From Lysinibacillus fusiformis (GTDB taxonomy: Bacteria; Bacillota; Bacilli; Bacillales_A; Planococcaceae): a DNA stretch of 64,000 nucleotides. The stretch spans positions 124,001 to 188,000 of the forward strand of contig NZ_PYWL01000007.1 in NCBI RefSeq assembly GCF_003049525.1, read 5' to 3'. Both the position numbers and the translations under genes were made by a program. The notes beneath the pieces are model-generated. The model ran no database searches and was not told the DNA's origin. It saw nothing but the letters and a program-made list of their open reading frames with translations. Of this stretch, positions 55,078 through 63,961 are shown piece after piece (position 1 is the first letter of the stretch; each line of letters opens with the position of its first letter).

Positions 55078-55770
55078 TTATAGGTGTCGCGTATGCTCTT
55101 TTCCTTCGCGGATGACAGCCCATTGCTCTTTTGCCATGTCCACAATTTTTGCCTCGCCACCGCTGCTTTGTTTTTCAATTACTCTAGAGAAGAAGCGTGT
55201 CGCATTTTCAATGTCTCCGATTCTTCTTGATAATTCGGCAATCATATACATAATACGTACAGCAGACATTTGTGTAGAACTGTAATCTTCTGTTGAATAC
55301 GATTCCATATAATGATCACGCGCCAGTTTCATAAAGCGCTCCTCTTGCCCACTATTTTTAAGAGAACGGTAGAGCCAAGCAAGACGCAAAGCTAAACCAG
55401 CAATAGCGACATGTTTTTCTTTTTTTATCGTGCCGCAGAGGAAAGCCAATTTATACGCTTGTATCGCCTGAAAAACAGTACGTTCTCCCTTAAAATCATG
55501 ATGCACCCATTTTTTTGTTATTTGTGTGTGAATCTCATCTTGAATACCTGGTGCAAAATATTTTGTAAAGTCCTCTGTAAATGAAAACCCACAATGCTCG
55601 CAAACGAAGACATTGTAATAAAGCGCATTCACATCATCCGTATAAATAGGGTGGAAATCGGTTTCGGTATGCTCTACTTTAATAAATTTGGAACGAACTT
55701 TTAACGTCGGAAAATCCTTTTTACAATTCAAACATTGAATTTGTTTTTCATAATACGGTGAAATATCCAT
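55078..55770 (-). CDS. DUF2225 family protein
   Basis: A 230-residue protein. Two CxxC pairs (CLNCKKDF and CEHCGFSF) form a zinc ribbon in the first 65 residues. A long helical region with TPR-like helices follows (AYKLAFLCG, ALRLAWLYRSL, AELSRRIGDIENATRFF). This is the DUF2225 layout. Function unknown. GGGGG precedes the ATG at 55770. Confidence 0.82.
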   Translation of the reverse strand: MDISPYYEKQIQCLNCKKDFPTLKVRSKFIKVEHTETDFHPIYTDDVNALYYNVFVCEHCGFSFTEDFTKYFAPGIQDEIHTQITKKWVHHDFKGERTVFQAIQAYKLAFLCGTIKKEKHVAIAGLALRLAWLYRSLKNSGQEERFMKLARDHYMESYSTEDYSSTQMSAVRIMYMIAELSRRIGDIENATRFFSRVIEKQSSGGEAKIVDMAKEQWAVIREGKEHTRHL

Positions 55771-55956
55771 ATATATTACCCCCTACATAGAAGTCGTTGT
55801 AACTATTATACCAATGGTGCTAGTAGAAACATGAATAAAAATTCCTAAACATGTGAAAAATATGAGAACTCTCACTAAAATTTACCTTGAAGCTGAATGT
55901 TTGTCATACAATGGTCAAAATTGATATGATATTAGGTAAGAAGGAAGGTGATGGGG

Positions 55957-56331
55957 ATGACAAGTACAAAGCAAGTTATTGAAATTACACAGGCTGCCGG
56001 CTTTCATATTAATGAAATGATGGAGCATAATGAAGAGCAAGGTTCTTTTTTACGTGTAGTAGTAAACGGTGGCGGCTGTAGTGGGCTATCCTATGGTATG
56101 CATTTTGATCAAGAGAAAAAAGAGGAAGACTTTGTAGATGTACAACATGGTTTAACAATTCTTGTTTCCCGTGAAGATGCGCCGATTTTGATGGGAACAA
56201 AAATTGACTATAAACAATCGCTAATGGGCGGTGGCTTCACAATCGATAATCCAAATGCCATTGCTTCATGTGGCTGCGGTACATCTTTCAAAACAGCAAA
56301 GCGTGAAGGTACACCTGAGATTTGTGAATAA
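55957..56331 (+). CDS. yutM: HesB/IscA-family Fe-S carrier YutM
   Basis: A 124-residue A-type carrier. The three cluster cysteines lie in GGGCSGLSY and ASCGCGTSF, and GGFTIDNPNAIASCGCG is the family end. It delivers Fe-S clusters to apo-proteins. ATG 55957 has AGGAAGGTG at good distance; upstream GTG 55948 and ATG 55951 overlap it. Monocistronic. Confidence 0.92.
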   Translation: MTSTKQVIEITQAAGFHINEMMEHNEEQGSFLRVVVNGGGCSGLSYGMHFDQEKKEEDFVDVQHGLTILVSREDAPILMGTKIDYKQSLMGGGFTIDNPNAIASCGCGTSFKTAKREGTPEICE

Positions 56332-56475
56332 TTAAACGTGATATAAATGTAGAAGACAATCCTGATGGAATGTAAACATAATCTGAATTAGGTTGTGAAT
56401 ACAAGCCTTTTCGATTTGTATGTTTTGAAAACAACAAATGGAAGAGGCTTTTACTGTGTTTTGAAGTCTAAAAGG

Positions 56476-56503
56476 AAAGCCTTGTTTAGATCATAAACAA
56501 GGC
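56476..56503 (-). terminator. Minus-strand terminator of the acetyltransferase gene
   Basis: A perfect 10-bp stem (56479-56488 with 56494-56503), 5-base loop, T-rich on the minus strand. Confidence 0.8.
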
Positions 56504-56514
56504 ACTCTAATAAT

Positions 56515-57036
56515 TTAAAATTTATAATACCAAAAAATTGCTAGTTCATTTGCTGTTGGAAAGTTTGAATATAGCATCGTATCCACTGCACCTATTACAA
56601 ATTGATTTTTAGCATAAAAATGACAAGCTGAAACATTGATATCTTGTGTTTCAAGCATGAGACCACAGCAGTTCCTTTCTTTGGCCCACTCAATGGCTTT
56701 ATTTAGTAAGGCAGTACCAACGCCGTTTTTTCTATAATCTTTTGCGACAGCGATATCTTCAATAAGTGCATATCCGTTCCAGTTAGAGCACATCTTAATC
56801 TGCCCTACACAGCTGTTGTCAATATAATAAAAAAATACAGCTTTCTCGATATCTTCTATATAGCTAAGATCAATTTCATCCTCTTCATATTTTTTGAAGT
56901 AAGGCACAGAACATATTTCCTCTGTAAATGTCCAAACTTTATCTTTGTATGTCGGTATAATTTTCCCCGAGACTATAAAACCATCGTTTGATTTATTAAA
57001 ATCCTTCATAGTAGACGGAGTCATTTTAATGATCAT
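56515..57036 (-). CDS. satA: GNAT acetyltransferase, streptothricin N-acetyltransferase (SatA) type
   Basis: A 173-residue GNAT protein. NWNGYALIEDIAVAKDYRKNGVGTALLNKAIEWA contains the acetyl-CoA loop (RKNGVGTA). LMLETQDINVSACHFYAKN and the closing NELAIFWYYKF are very close to what I recall of SatA/YyaR of Bacillus. These acetylate streptothricin and give resistance. AGGGAGAG before the ATG at 57036; the eight-codon upstream start is weaker. No mobile element nearby, so probably intrinsic. Confidence 0.85.
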   Translation of the reverse strand: MIIKMTPSTMKDFNKSNDGFIVSGKIIPTYKDKVWTFTEEICSVPYFKKYEEDEIDLSYIEDIEKAVFFYYIDNSCVGQIKMCSNWNGYALIEDIAVAKDYRKNGVGTALLNKAIEWAKERNCCGLMLETQDINVSACHFYAKNQFVIGAVDTMLYSNFPTANELAIFWYYKF

Positions 57037-57151
57037 TTTACTCTCCCTTTCTGTATTCAACCATGTGGTCGGGTGGATGGCTTTTATTTTATGAAAACCG
57101 ATATCCTTCTCTCCTGATTGCTGGAGATTGAAACAAAGTGAAAATAAGAAA

Positions 57152-57184
57152 AGTGCTTCTTTCGCTGGTGATGAAAGAAGCCTT
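57152..57184 (-). terminator. Minus-strand terminator of the membrane protein gene
   Basis: A 9-bp perfect stem (57155-57163 with 57173-57181), 9-base loop, TTTT on the minus strand. Confidence 0.75.
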
Positions 57185-57195
57185 TTAGCATGGAG

Positions 57196-57747
57196 TTAAT
57201 CAGACTTTTCACGCTCCATAAACCGTACTCCGTTTAAAACTGCTAGCTTATAGATAGCCCTCTTTTCATCAAGACCAAATTGTCCATTTTCCTCAATGAT
57301 AAATTGTTCATTGCTTTTAGTTTGAAAGTAATAGGTTCCAAACGTACCTACTTCATATTCATAGATAACCTCATTTAAATCTTGCCATTTATAAATAGTT
57401 TGATGGTGATACTGTTGAAAAACGATTTGATCCTTTTGTATGGCGCTATAGCTTAATAAAGAATAATAACCTAATACGATACTACTTATGATGATGACGC
57501 ATGCAAGGGTGTAGATGTTTGGATTCCTTTTTAATCCGAGTACAATGAAAACTACGAAGATCAAGCCTAAAGCTATTAATAGCATAATAAAGTTGCTAGG
57601 TGGTGTCATCAGGACGACATCCTCTCTATGAGCATAGAATGTCTGCGATATGGTTAGAGGCGTAAAGAAGGCTAAAAAGGGTGTGAGTATCGCTACGATA
57701 AGGGCTGCTATAAAGTACTTTGCTCGTACTGATAGTGCATGTAACAT
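57196..57747 (-). CDS. Unknown membrane protein
   Basis: A 183-residue protein with four hydrophobic segments (about 10-32, 50-70, 77-95, 100-112) and a soluble C-terminal 75-residue domain. That domain has IYKWQDLNEVIYEYEVGTFGTYYFQTK, a pleckstrin-like beta pattern common in bacillus membrane proteins. ATG 57747 has AAAGGAG. Family not recognised. Confidence 0.65.
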   Translation of the reverse strand: MLHALSVRAKYFIAALIVAILTPFLAFFTPLTISQTFYAHREDVVLMTPPSNFIMLLIALGLIFVVFIVLGLKRNPNIYTLACVIIISSIVLGYYSLLSYSAIQKDQIVFQQYHHQTIYKWQDLNEVIYEYEVGTFGTYYFQTKSNEQFIIEENGQFGLDEKRAIYKLAVLNGVRFMEREKSD

Positions 57748-57914
57748 ACAATCTCCTTTCTTATAAAATGATTGGTACACTAAGTGTAACATATTTACAA
57801 ATAAGGATTGTCTATGCATTCTTTTGAATTATTAAAATTGGTCTTAAAATTCTGAATAAAAGCTTCATTCCACTGAAAGCAAGCAGGTATAATAGAAATA
57901 TAGAGGTGAAGGTT

Positions 57915-58412
57915 ATGAGAAAAGATCGAGGGAAAATATGGCTGGGCGTATCGGGTGTTACAGTGAATGAGCTTGGGCAATGGTTAGTTGTGAAAAAAGC
58001 GTATAGCGGATTGAAAGGGCGTTGGTCATTGCCGGCAGGATTTGTTAACGCTGGTGAAACCGTGGATGAGGCGGTCATCCGTGAAATAAAAGAAGAAACA
58101 GGAATAGATTGCAGTGTATCAGGCTTAATTGGATTTCGTACAGGCGTTATCCGTGATGATATCAGTGATAATATGGCGATTTTTTATTGTCGTATGCTAG
58201 ATGAACAGCAGCAGGTATGCATTCAGGAAAAAGAAATACTGGAGGCCAAATGGTTGTATCCACAGGAGCTCGCACAAGATGAAACTACCTCCGTTATGTT
58301 AAAAGAAATGGCATCCAATCAATTCGAAAACCATCAGCTAGATGCGATAGAGGGGATTAATCCTGGCGATATTTTTGGGTATACCTCGTATCGACTGTTC
58401 TTTAAAAAATGA
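57915..58412 (+). CDS. Nudix hydrolase
   Basis: A 165-residue Nudix protein. The complete Nudix box (G42, E48, R56, E57, E60, E61, G63) is in GFVNAGETVDEAVIREIKEE. It would hydrolyse a nucleoside diphosphate linked to another group; substrate unknown. GAGGTGAAGG precedes ATG 57915; a GTG at 57906 overlaps it. Followed by the LytS-like kinase after 21 bases, so possibly cotranscribed. Confidence 0.9.
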   Translation: MRKDRGKIWLGVSGVTVNELGQWLVVKKAYSGLKGRWSLPAGFVNAGETVDEAVIREIKEETGIDCSVSGLIGFRTGVIRDDISDNMAIFYCRMLDEQQQVCIQEKEILEAKWLYPQELAQDETTSVMLKEMASNQFENHQLDAIEGINPGDIFGYTSYRLFFKK

Positions 58413-58433
58413 TATGACTTTGGGAGGGGACCT

Positions 58434-60188
58434 ATGATGGAGCTATTTTTATTTATGTTAGAGCGCGTTGGGCTGATCATTGTGTTTGCCTTTTTAATGT
58501 CAAGGTGGAGGCTGTTTCGAGAGAAGCTGTTTCAGGAGCAAGGATCGAAGGAGAAAATATGGCTCATCATTGTCTTTAGTAGTTTATGTATTATTAGTAG
58601 TTATACAGGGATTAAAATTGAAAGCGGTACGATACACCCGTTAAATCAGATGATACATAGTACGATTAATGCTGAGGAGGCTATTGCCAATACGAGATTA
58701 ATTGGTGTAGCGATTGCAGGCATTTTCGGTGGACCCCTTGTTGGTGTATGTGTTGGGATTATAGCAGGGATTCACCGTATGACACTAGGGGGCTTTACAG
58801 CGATCGCCTGTGGCATTTCGACGATTTTAGCAGGCTTTATGACCGGTGGATTAAGTAACCGTTTCAAAATACGTCAAACTTTTTCCTATAAGAAAGCTGT
58901 TATCATTGGAATTTGTGCAGAGACGATACAGATGTTGGTGATTTTAGTAGTTGCGAAGCCATTCGAGCAGGCTTTGCAGCTAGTAACATTAATTGCCATG
59001 CCAATGATCTTGATGAATGCCTTTGGAATCTTCTTATTTTTTATGATTATAAAAACATTTATTGATGAAGAAGAACGAACAAAGGCATTGCAAACACATC
59101 AAGCATTTTCAATTGCTCAACAAACGATTGAGCATTTCCGAAAAGGCTTGAATGAGGAATCCTGTCAGACGGTGGCTGAAATTATTAAAAGAGAAATTAG
59201 TGTAGAGGCGGTCGCCATTACGGATAAAAACGGTGTATTAGCCCATGTTGGCGTTGGGGAAGACCATCATTTAATTCATCGGGAAATTATGACGGCTTTG
59301 ACGAAGCGAGTACTAGAGGAAGGGGAAATTTTAATGGCTACTTCGGCAAAGGAAATTCAATGTCCACATGATGATTGTCCTTTAAGCGCCGCCATTGTTT
59401 TGCCTTTAATGGTACAGCATCGCACGGTTGGAAGCCTAAAGCTGTATTTCACGAAGGCAGATTCATTAACAGGGGTGAAGAAGGAGCTTGCGGAGGGCTT
59501 AAGTAGACTATTCTCTTCACAGCTGGAATATGCTGAAATTGAACAACAGAGAAAGTTATTAAAGGATGCTGAAATTAAAGCGTTACAGGCACAGGTTCAT
59601 CCTCATTTCTTCTTTAACAGCCTTAATACGATATCAAGCTTGATCCGTACAGATGCAGATGAGGCAAGAGCATTATTGATCAAGCTTAGTACATTTTTTA
59701 GAAGCAATTTACAAGGTGCACGGCAAATGCTTATTCCATTGAAAAATGAAATTGACCATGTTGAGGCTTATTTATCCATTGAGCAAACAAGATTTCCTAA
59801 TCGTTACGAAGTTGAGTTTATTATGGATGAATCACTTTTCGATGTGCAGATTCCACCATTTACATTGCAGCCTCTTGTTGAAAATGCTATTTATCATGCG
59901 TTTAAAAATCGTAAGGAAGGCAAGATTTTTGTCAAAGTACAACGAGTGAACGATAAGCTAGTTTTGCTAACTGAAGATAACGGCTGTGGCATGAGAAAAG
60001 AGCAGGTAAAGCAGCTCGGTAAACGGATTATGCAATCGGAGCAAGGGACTGGAACGGCGTTGTGGAATATTTATCAGCGTATTCATGAAATTTATGGCTC
60101 AGACGCTGATTTTCATATAGTGAGTACATTGGATGTAGGAACAAAAATAATGATTCAACTGCCGTTAAAGGCGACTAGATGGGAGTAA
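58434..60188 (+). CDS. LytS/BtsS-family sensor histidine kinase
   Basis: A 584-residue sensor with a 5TM-LYT membrane domain (about 1-205, including NAEEAIANTRLIGVAIAGIFGGP). A GAF-like domain (about 225-360) follows, then the His_kinase domain with VHPHFFFNSLN and His389. The HATPase domain has PLVENAIYHAF and EDNGCGM. This is the family of LytS, BtsS and YpdA; BtsS senses pyruvate in E. coli. The response regulator and CstA-family transporter follow directly, which supports a pyruvate-sensing role (inference). ATG ATG start with GGGAGGGG. Confidence 0.92.
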   Translation: MMELFLFMLERVGLIIVFAFLMSRWRLFREKLFQEQGSKEKIWLIIVFSSLCIISSYTGIKIESGTIHPLNQMIHSTINAEEAIANTRLIGVAIAGIFGGPLVGVCVGIIAGIHRMTLGGFTAIACGISTILAGFMTGGLSNRFKIRQTFSYKKAVIIGICAETIQMLVILVVAKPFEQALQLVTLIAMPMILMNAFGIFLFFMIIKTFIDEEERTKALQTHQAFSIAQQTIEHFRKGLNEESCQTVAEIIKREISVEAVAITDKNGVLAHVGVGEDHHLIHREIMTALTKRVLEEGEILMATSAKEIQCPHDDCPLSAAIVLPLMVQHRTVGSLKLYFTKADSLTGVKKELAEGLSRLFSSQLEYAEIEQQRKLLKDAEIKALQAQVHPHFFFNSLNTISSLIRTDADEARALLIKLSTFFRSNLQGARQMLIPLKNEIDHVEAYLSIEQTRFPNRYEVEFIMDESLFDVQIPPFTLQPLVENAIYHAFKNRKEGKIFVKVQRVNDKLVLLTEDNGCGMRKEQVKQLGKRIMQSEQGTGTALWNIYQRIHEIYGSDADFHIVSTLDVGTKIMIQLPLKATRWE

Positions 60189-60194
60189 AAGAGA

Positions 60195-60938
60195 TTGAAT
60201 GTATACATTGTGGATGATGAACCGTTGGCACGCGCTGAATTGCGCTATTTATTAGAGCAAACAGCGTTAGTAAATGTTTGTGGTGAATCTGAAAGTCTTA
60301 AGGATTTTTACAACACGACACAGTATGAACAGGTTGATTGTGTATTTTTAGATATTGAGTTAGGCATGAATAATGGACTTGATTTAGCAAAACAATTACT
60401 GTTGCATACAAAAAGACCCGAAATTATCTTTGCTACTGCCTTTGATGAATACGCATTACAGGCATTTGAGGTGAATGCCTTTGATTATATTCTGAAACCT
60501 TTTGAAGCACAACGAGTACAAGCTGCTGTAGAAAAGCTAGTAGCTAAAAAAAGAGCCGCACAGGCGAAAACGATGGAAGAAATAAAGATTTCACAGCTGG
60601 ACAAGCTTGATAAATTAACGGTTTATGTCAACGATCGAATTCTATTAATGAAAATACAGGATATTTTATATTGTACATCGGAGGACAGTAAAACGGTGGT
60701 TGTCACAGAGCAAGGAAGGTTCTTTGCTTCGGAGTCATTGGCAGCATTAGAAAAGAAGCTAACATTAAAAGGATTTGTGCGTGTCCATCGTGCGTTTATC
60801 GTAAATTTAGAGCATATTGTGGAGCTAGAGCCTTGGAGTAGTTCTAAATATAATTTAATTTTGGATAACAGACATTCCATTCCTGTCAGTAGGCTCTATA
60901 TGAAGGATGTGCGGAAAATTTTTGACCTGTCGAGGTAG
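60195..60938 (+). CDS. LytTR-family response regulator
   Basis: A 247-residue regulator with a receiver domain (D7, D8, phosphoacceptor D53, K103-like in YILKPF). The C-terminal LytTR DNA-binding domain has ILYCTSEDSKTVVV, FVRVHRAFIVNLEHI and SRLYMKDV. TTG start, with GGGAG overlapping the kinase stop. LytTR regulators bind pairs of direct repeats about 21 bp apart; such repeats lie just after this gene. Confidence 0.93.
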   Translation: MNVYIVDDEPLARAELRYLLEQTALVNVCGESESLKDFYNTTQYEQVDCVFLDIELGMNNGLDLAKQLLLHTKRPEIIFATAFDEYALQAFEVNAFDYILKPFEAQRVQAAVEKLVAKKRAAQAKTMEEIKISQLDKLDKLTVYVNDRILLMKIQDILYCTSEDSKTVVVTEQGRFFASESLAALEKKLTLKGFVRVHRAFIVNLEHIVELEPWSSSKYNLILDNRHSIPVSRLYMKDVRKIFDLSR

Positions 60939-60941
60939 TTG

Positions 60942-61030
60942 CATTTCAGCGGTAGAAACCTACGTTTCAACTTTTAATTCTGACATTTCAGTTAATTTTA
61001 TGAATATCGTGGACATTCCTTTGCTATGAT
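60942..61030 (+). promoter_or_regulatory. Three 21-bp-spaced LytTR-type repeats and -10 of cstA
   Basis: CATTTCAG (60942-60949), CGTTTCAA (60963-60970) and CATTTCAG (60984-60991) start exactly 21 bases apart. TATGAT (61025-61030) is a -10 with no good -35, as expected of an activator-dependent promoter. The regulator just upstream is the natural binder (inference). Confidence 0.72.
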
Positions 61031-61056
61031 GTGGAAAAAGTAAAAGGGGTGTTTGC

Positions 61057-62850
61057 ATGAATGCGATTACAATTGTGATAGGCTCTATTTGTATTTTAGT
61101 GATTAGCTATCGTTTGTATGGCATATTTTTTACAAAAAAGGTACTGAAAATAAAGGATGATACGCCCACGCCCGCCCACGCTTTGGAAGATGGTAAAGAC
61201 TATGTTCCGACGAATAAATGGGTAACCTTTGGGCATCACTTTGCAGCCATCGCTGCTGCGGGGCCATTAGTAGGACCGATTTTAGCTGCACAGTTTGGTT
61301 ATTTACCTGGCCTTCTATGGTTATTAATAGGGGCTGTCATTGGGGGAGCTGTCCATGATGCAGTCGTGTTATTTGCTTCTATGCGCCATGGTGGTAAGTC
61401 TTTATCCGAAGTGATGAAGGAAGAGCTCGGTCCGATTGCTGGCTTCTGTACAGGCCTTGCTATGCTGTTTATTATTACAATTACAATGGCAGGTCTTTCT
61501 ATGGTAGTTTTAGGAGCTTTAGAACGCAATCCATGGGGGACGTTTGCAGTAGGGATCACCATTCCAATTGCTATGCTTGTGGGTATTGCTTATCGTAAAA
61601 CAGGCAATTTACTTGTTACGTCTGCAGTTGGGTTTGTTTTATTAATGATAGGCGTATTTATTGGGCCGCTTATTCAAGGAACTGCATTTGGTGATTTTTT
61701 AACATTTGACCGTGATACATTAGCAATTATTTTACCTATCTATGCATTTTTTGCAGCGGCATTACCTGTGTGGCTATTATTAGCTCCACGTGATTATTTA
61801 AGTAGTTTCATGAAAATTGGGGTGTTCATCGCTTTAATTATCGGTGTCTTTTTCGTTAACCCAGCTATTCAGTTCCCACCATTTACAGAGTTTATTCATG
61901 GTGGAGGTCCGGTAATTGCAGGTCCTGTGTGGCCATTTGTATCCATTACGATTGCCTGTGGGGCTATTTCCGGCTTCCATGCCTTTGTAGGCTCAGGAAC
62001 GACACCTAAAATGATTGACCGTTGGGAAGATATTCGAATCGTTGGCTTTGGAGCAATGTTAGTTGAGTCGTTAGTAGGTGTGATGGCGTTAATTGCAGCT
62101 ACAGCCCTTCATCCAGCAGACTATTTTGCCATTAACTCAGCGCCAGCAGTTTTTGCTTCATTAGGAATGGAGCCTGTTCATTTACAAGCATTATCTCAAA
62201 GTATTGGAATGGACTTAGAGGGACGAACAGGAGGAGCCGTGACATTAGCCGTCGGAATGACGGATATTTTTACAGGTATTCCTTGGTTTGCGGAGTTATC
62301 CTCCTATTTCTATCAATTTGTCATTATGTTTGAGGCTGTCTTTATTCTAACAGCGATAGACGCAGGAACACGGGTGGCACGCTATTTAATTCAAGACTTT
62401 GGGGGCAATGTTTATAAGCCATTAAAGCGTACTAATTGGATACCAGGAACAATTTTCGCTAGTGCACTTGCTTGCTTTATGTGGGGTTATTTATTGTATT
62501 CAGGGGATATTAGCTCCATTTGGGTATTATTTGGTGTATCCAATCAGCTAATGGCGGCAATTGGTTTAGTATGTGGAGTGACGATGGTACTGAAGGTGGC
62601 AGATAAACGAATCTATGCACTAACTTGTTTTATCCCATTAACTTATTTATACATCACTGTGAATGTGGCTGGTTATTGGATGATTAAAAACGTTTATTGG
62701 AATCCAGCAGCTGCCGGCTTTAATATGTTAAACGGCATCTTATCCGTTATCATGCTGATGCTAGGACTACTCATCGTTATTTCAGCGTTTAAGAAATGGG
62801 CACAGCTATGGAAATCTCCAAAGTTCGTATTAACTCAATCAACTTCATAA
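61057..62850 (+). CDS. cstA: CstA-family transporter (pyruvate/peptide type)
   Basis: A 597-residue carbon-starvation protein A family member with about 16 helices. FGHHFAAIAAAGPLVGPILAAQFGYLPG, GAVHDAVVLFASMRHGGKSL, FHAFVGSGTTPKMI and IDAGTRVARYLIQDFGG are family hallmarks. E. coli members BtsT and CstA import pyruvate (BtsT with H+) or peptides. Its place after a BtsSR-like two-component system favours pyruvate. AAAAGGGG before ATG. Confidence 0.92.
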   Translation: MNAITIVIGSICILVISYRLYGIFFTKKVLKIKDDTPTPAHALEDGKDYVPTNKWVTFGHHFAAIAAAGPLVGPILAAQFGYLPGLLWLLIGAVIGGAVHDAVVLFASMRHGGKSLSEVMKEELGPIAGFCTGLAMLFIITITMAGLSMVVLGALERNPWGTFAVGITIPIAMLVGIAYRKTGNLLVTSAVGFVLLMIGVFIGPLIQGTAFGDFLTFDRDTLAIILPIYAFFAAALPVWLLLAPRDYLSSFMKIGVFIALIIGVFFVNPAIQFPPFTEFIHGGGPVIAGPVWPFVSITIACGAISGFHAFVGSGTTPKMIDRWEDIRIVGFGAMLVESLVGVMALIAATALHPADYFAINSAPAVFASLGMEPVHLQALSQSIGMDLEGRTGGAVTLAVGMTDIFTGIPWFAELSSYFYQFVIMFEAVFILTAIDAGTRVARYLIQDFGGNVYKPLKRTNWIPGTIFASALACFMWGYLLYSGDISSIWVLFGVSNQLMAAIGLVCGVTMVLKVADKRIYALTCFIPLTYLYITVNVAGYWMIKNVYWNPAAAGFNMLNGILSVIMLMLGLLIVISAFKKWAQLWKSPKFVLTQSTS

Positions 62851-62861
62851 TGTAATAGAAG

Positions 62862-62900
62862 AAACTATTGGAGATAAGAAATGGTCTTCAATAGTTTTTT
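62862..62900 (+). terminator. Terminator of cstA
   Basis: A 9-bp perfect stem (62862-62870 with 62889-62897) and T-run to 62900, with a long 18-base loop. Confidence 0.72.
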
Positions 62901-62993
62901 GGTATTTGCTAGGATAAAATATCCATGATCAATCACAATCACCGTAAATGATTTCATAAATATGTCGAACAAGCGAAAACAAGGATATGTTCA

Positions 62994-63022
62994 TTGAAAG
63001 CGTTGTCGTAATCATGTAAACT
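62994..63022 (+). promoter_or_regulatory. Promoter of yuiB
   Basis: TTGAAA (62994-62999), 17-base spacer, TAAACT (63017-63022), 29 bases before the ATG. Confidence 0.65.
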
Positions 63023-63051
63023 AATGAGAGGAAAACGGAGGTTATACATAC

Positions 63052-63381
63052 ATGGATGGTCCAGTTTCATTAGTACAGTTAATCATTTCTATTTTGTTAT
63101 TTTTCGTCATGTTCTTTGGTATCGGATTCTTATTAAACATGCTGTTACGTATGACGTGGTTAATGGCGATTGTATATCCAATTGTTGTGATCTTTATCGT
63201 GGATGAAGTAAGCTTCTTAGATTATATTTTCAAGCCAGGTTCTGCATTTCCAGCGTTAATCGATAAATTACAAGCCCTTCAGTTTGTAGATATTGCTATT
63301 TTATCAGGCGGCTTTGCAGGCTCCATCGTGGCAGGCATTGTGATGATTTATTTACGAAAAAGTGGATATCGCATGTTCTAA
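63052..63381 (+). CDS. yuiB: YuiB-like membrane protein
   Basis: A 109-residue membrane protein with three hydrophobic segments (about 6-28, 33-50 and 80-102), matching YuiB in length and MTWLMAIVYPIVVIFIVDEV. Function unknown. CGGAGG before ATG. Its position near yuiD and downstream of the yut block fits the B. subtilis yui cluster. Confidence 0.82.
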   Translation: MDGPVSLVQLIISILLFFVMFFGIGFLLNMLLRMTWLMAIVYPIVVIFIVDEVSFLDYIFKPGSAFPALIDKLQALQFVDIAILSGGFAGSIVAGIVMIYLRKSGYRMF

Positions 63382-63388
63382 TTTACTT

Positions 63389-63430
63389 AGTATTCTTCTT
63401 TCTATTGCATGAAAGAAGAGTACTTTTTTT
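63389..63430 (+). terminator. Terminator of yuiB
   Basis: A 14-bp stem with one G-U pair (63389-63402 with 63411-63424), 8-base loop and seven Ts. Confidence 0.9.
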
Positions 63431-63436
63431 ATTCGA

Positions 63437-63470
63437 TAAAAAACACATCCTCCATCATAAAAGGATGTGT
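63437..63470 (-). terminator. Minus-strand terminator of yuiD
   Basis: A 9-bp perfect stem (63443-63451 with 63462-63470), 10-base loop and TTTTT on the minus strand. Confidence 0.85.
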
Positions 63471-63478
63471 CTTAGCTA

Positions 63479-63961
63479 TCATATGAAAAATTCGTAGGTT
63501 ATGATGGCGATAAAAATACCTGTGAGCGCCCCAAAAAATACTTCACTTCGTTTGTGTCCTAATAACGTTTTTAATTCCTCCATTTTCTCTTGCCCATCCA
63601 TCTGAGGCCATTTTTTAAAATCATGAAGCAGTGTTTGGAAATCCTTACGCAATTGATTTAAAATCACAGCATGTTGCCCAGCTTGGTAACGTACACCACT
63701 TGCGTCGTACATAACAATAATGGAAAACATTGCGGCTACGGCAAAAATAGGGGATGCTAAACCCGTCTCATAAGCAATAGAGGTTGCCAGTCCAGTAACA
63801 GAAGCGGAGTGAGAGCTAGGCATTCCGCCTGTAGAAGTAAAGAGGCTCCATTTCACCTGTCTGGTCATTAGAAAATGGATGGGAATCTTGACAAACTGAG
63901 CAAAGATAACCGAAAAGAGGGCAATCAGTAATGGGGTATTTTGAAGTAAACTCAAATTCAT
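63479..63961 (-). CDS. yuiD: Divergent PAP2-family membrane protein YuiD
   Basis: A 160-residue DUF212 protein. GGMPSSHSASVTGLA is the PAP2 phosphatase core, and YDASGVRYQAGQHAVILNQL the second block. About four membrane segments. Family members are thought to be acid-phosphatase/vanadium-peroxidase-related; activity not shown. GTG 63964 and ATG 63961 are adjacent; GAAGG spacing allows either, ATG preferred. Confidence 0.88.
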   Translation of the reverse strand: MNLSLLQNTPLLIALFSVIFAQFVKIPIHFLMTRQVKWSLFTSTGGMPSSHSASVTGLATSIAYETGLASPIFAVAAMFSIIVMYDASGVRYQAGQHAVILNQLRKDFQTLLHDFKKWPQMDGQEKMEELKTLLGHKRSEVFFGALTGIFIAIITYEFFI

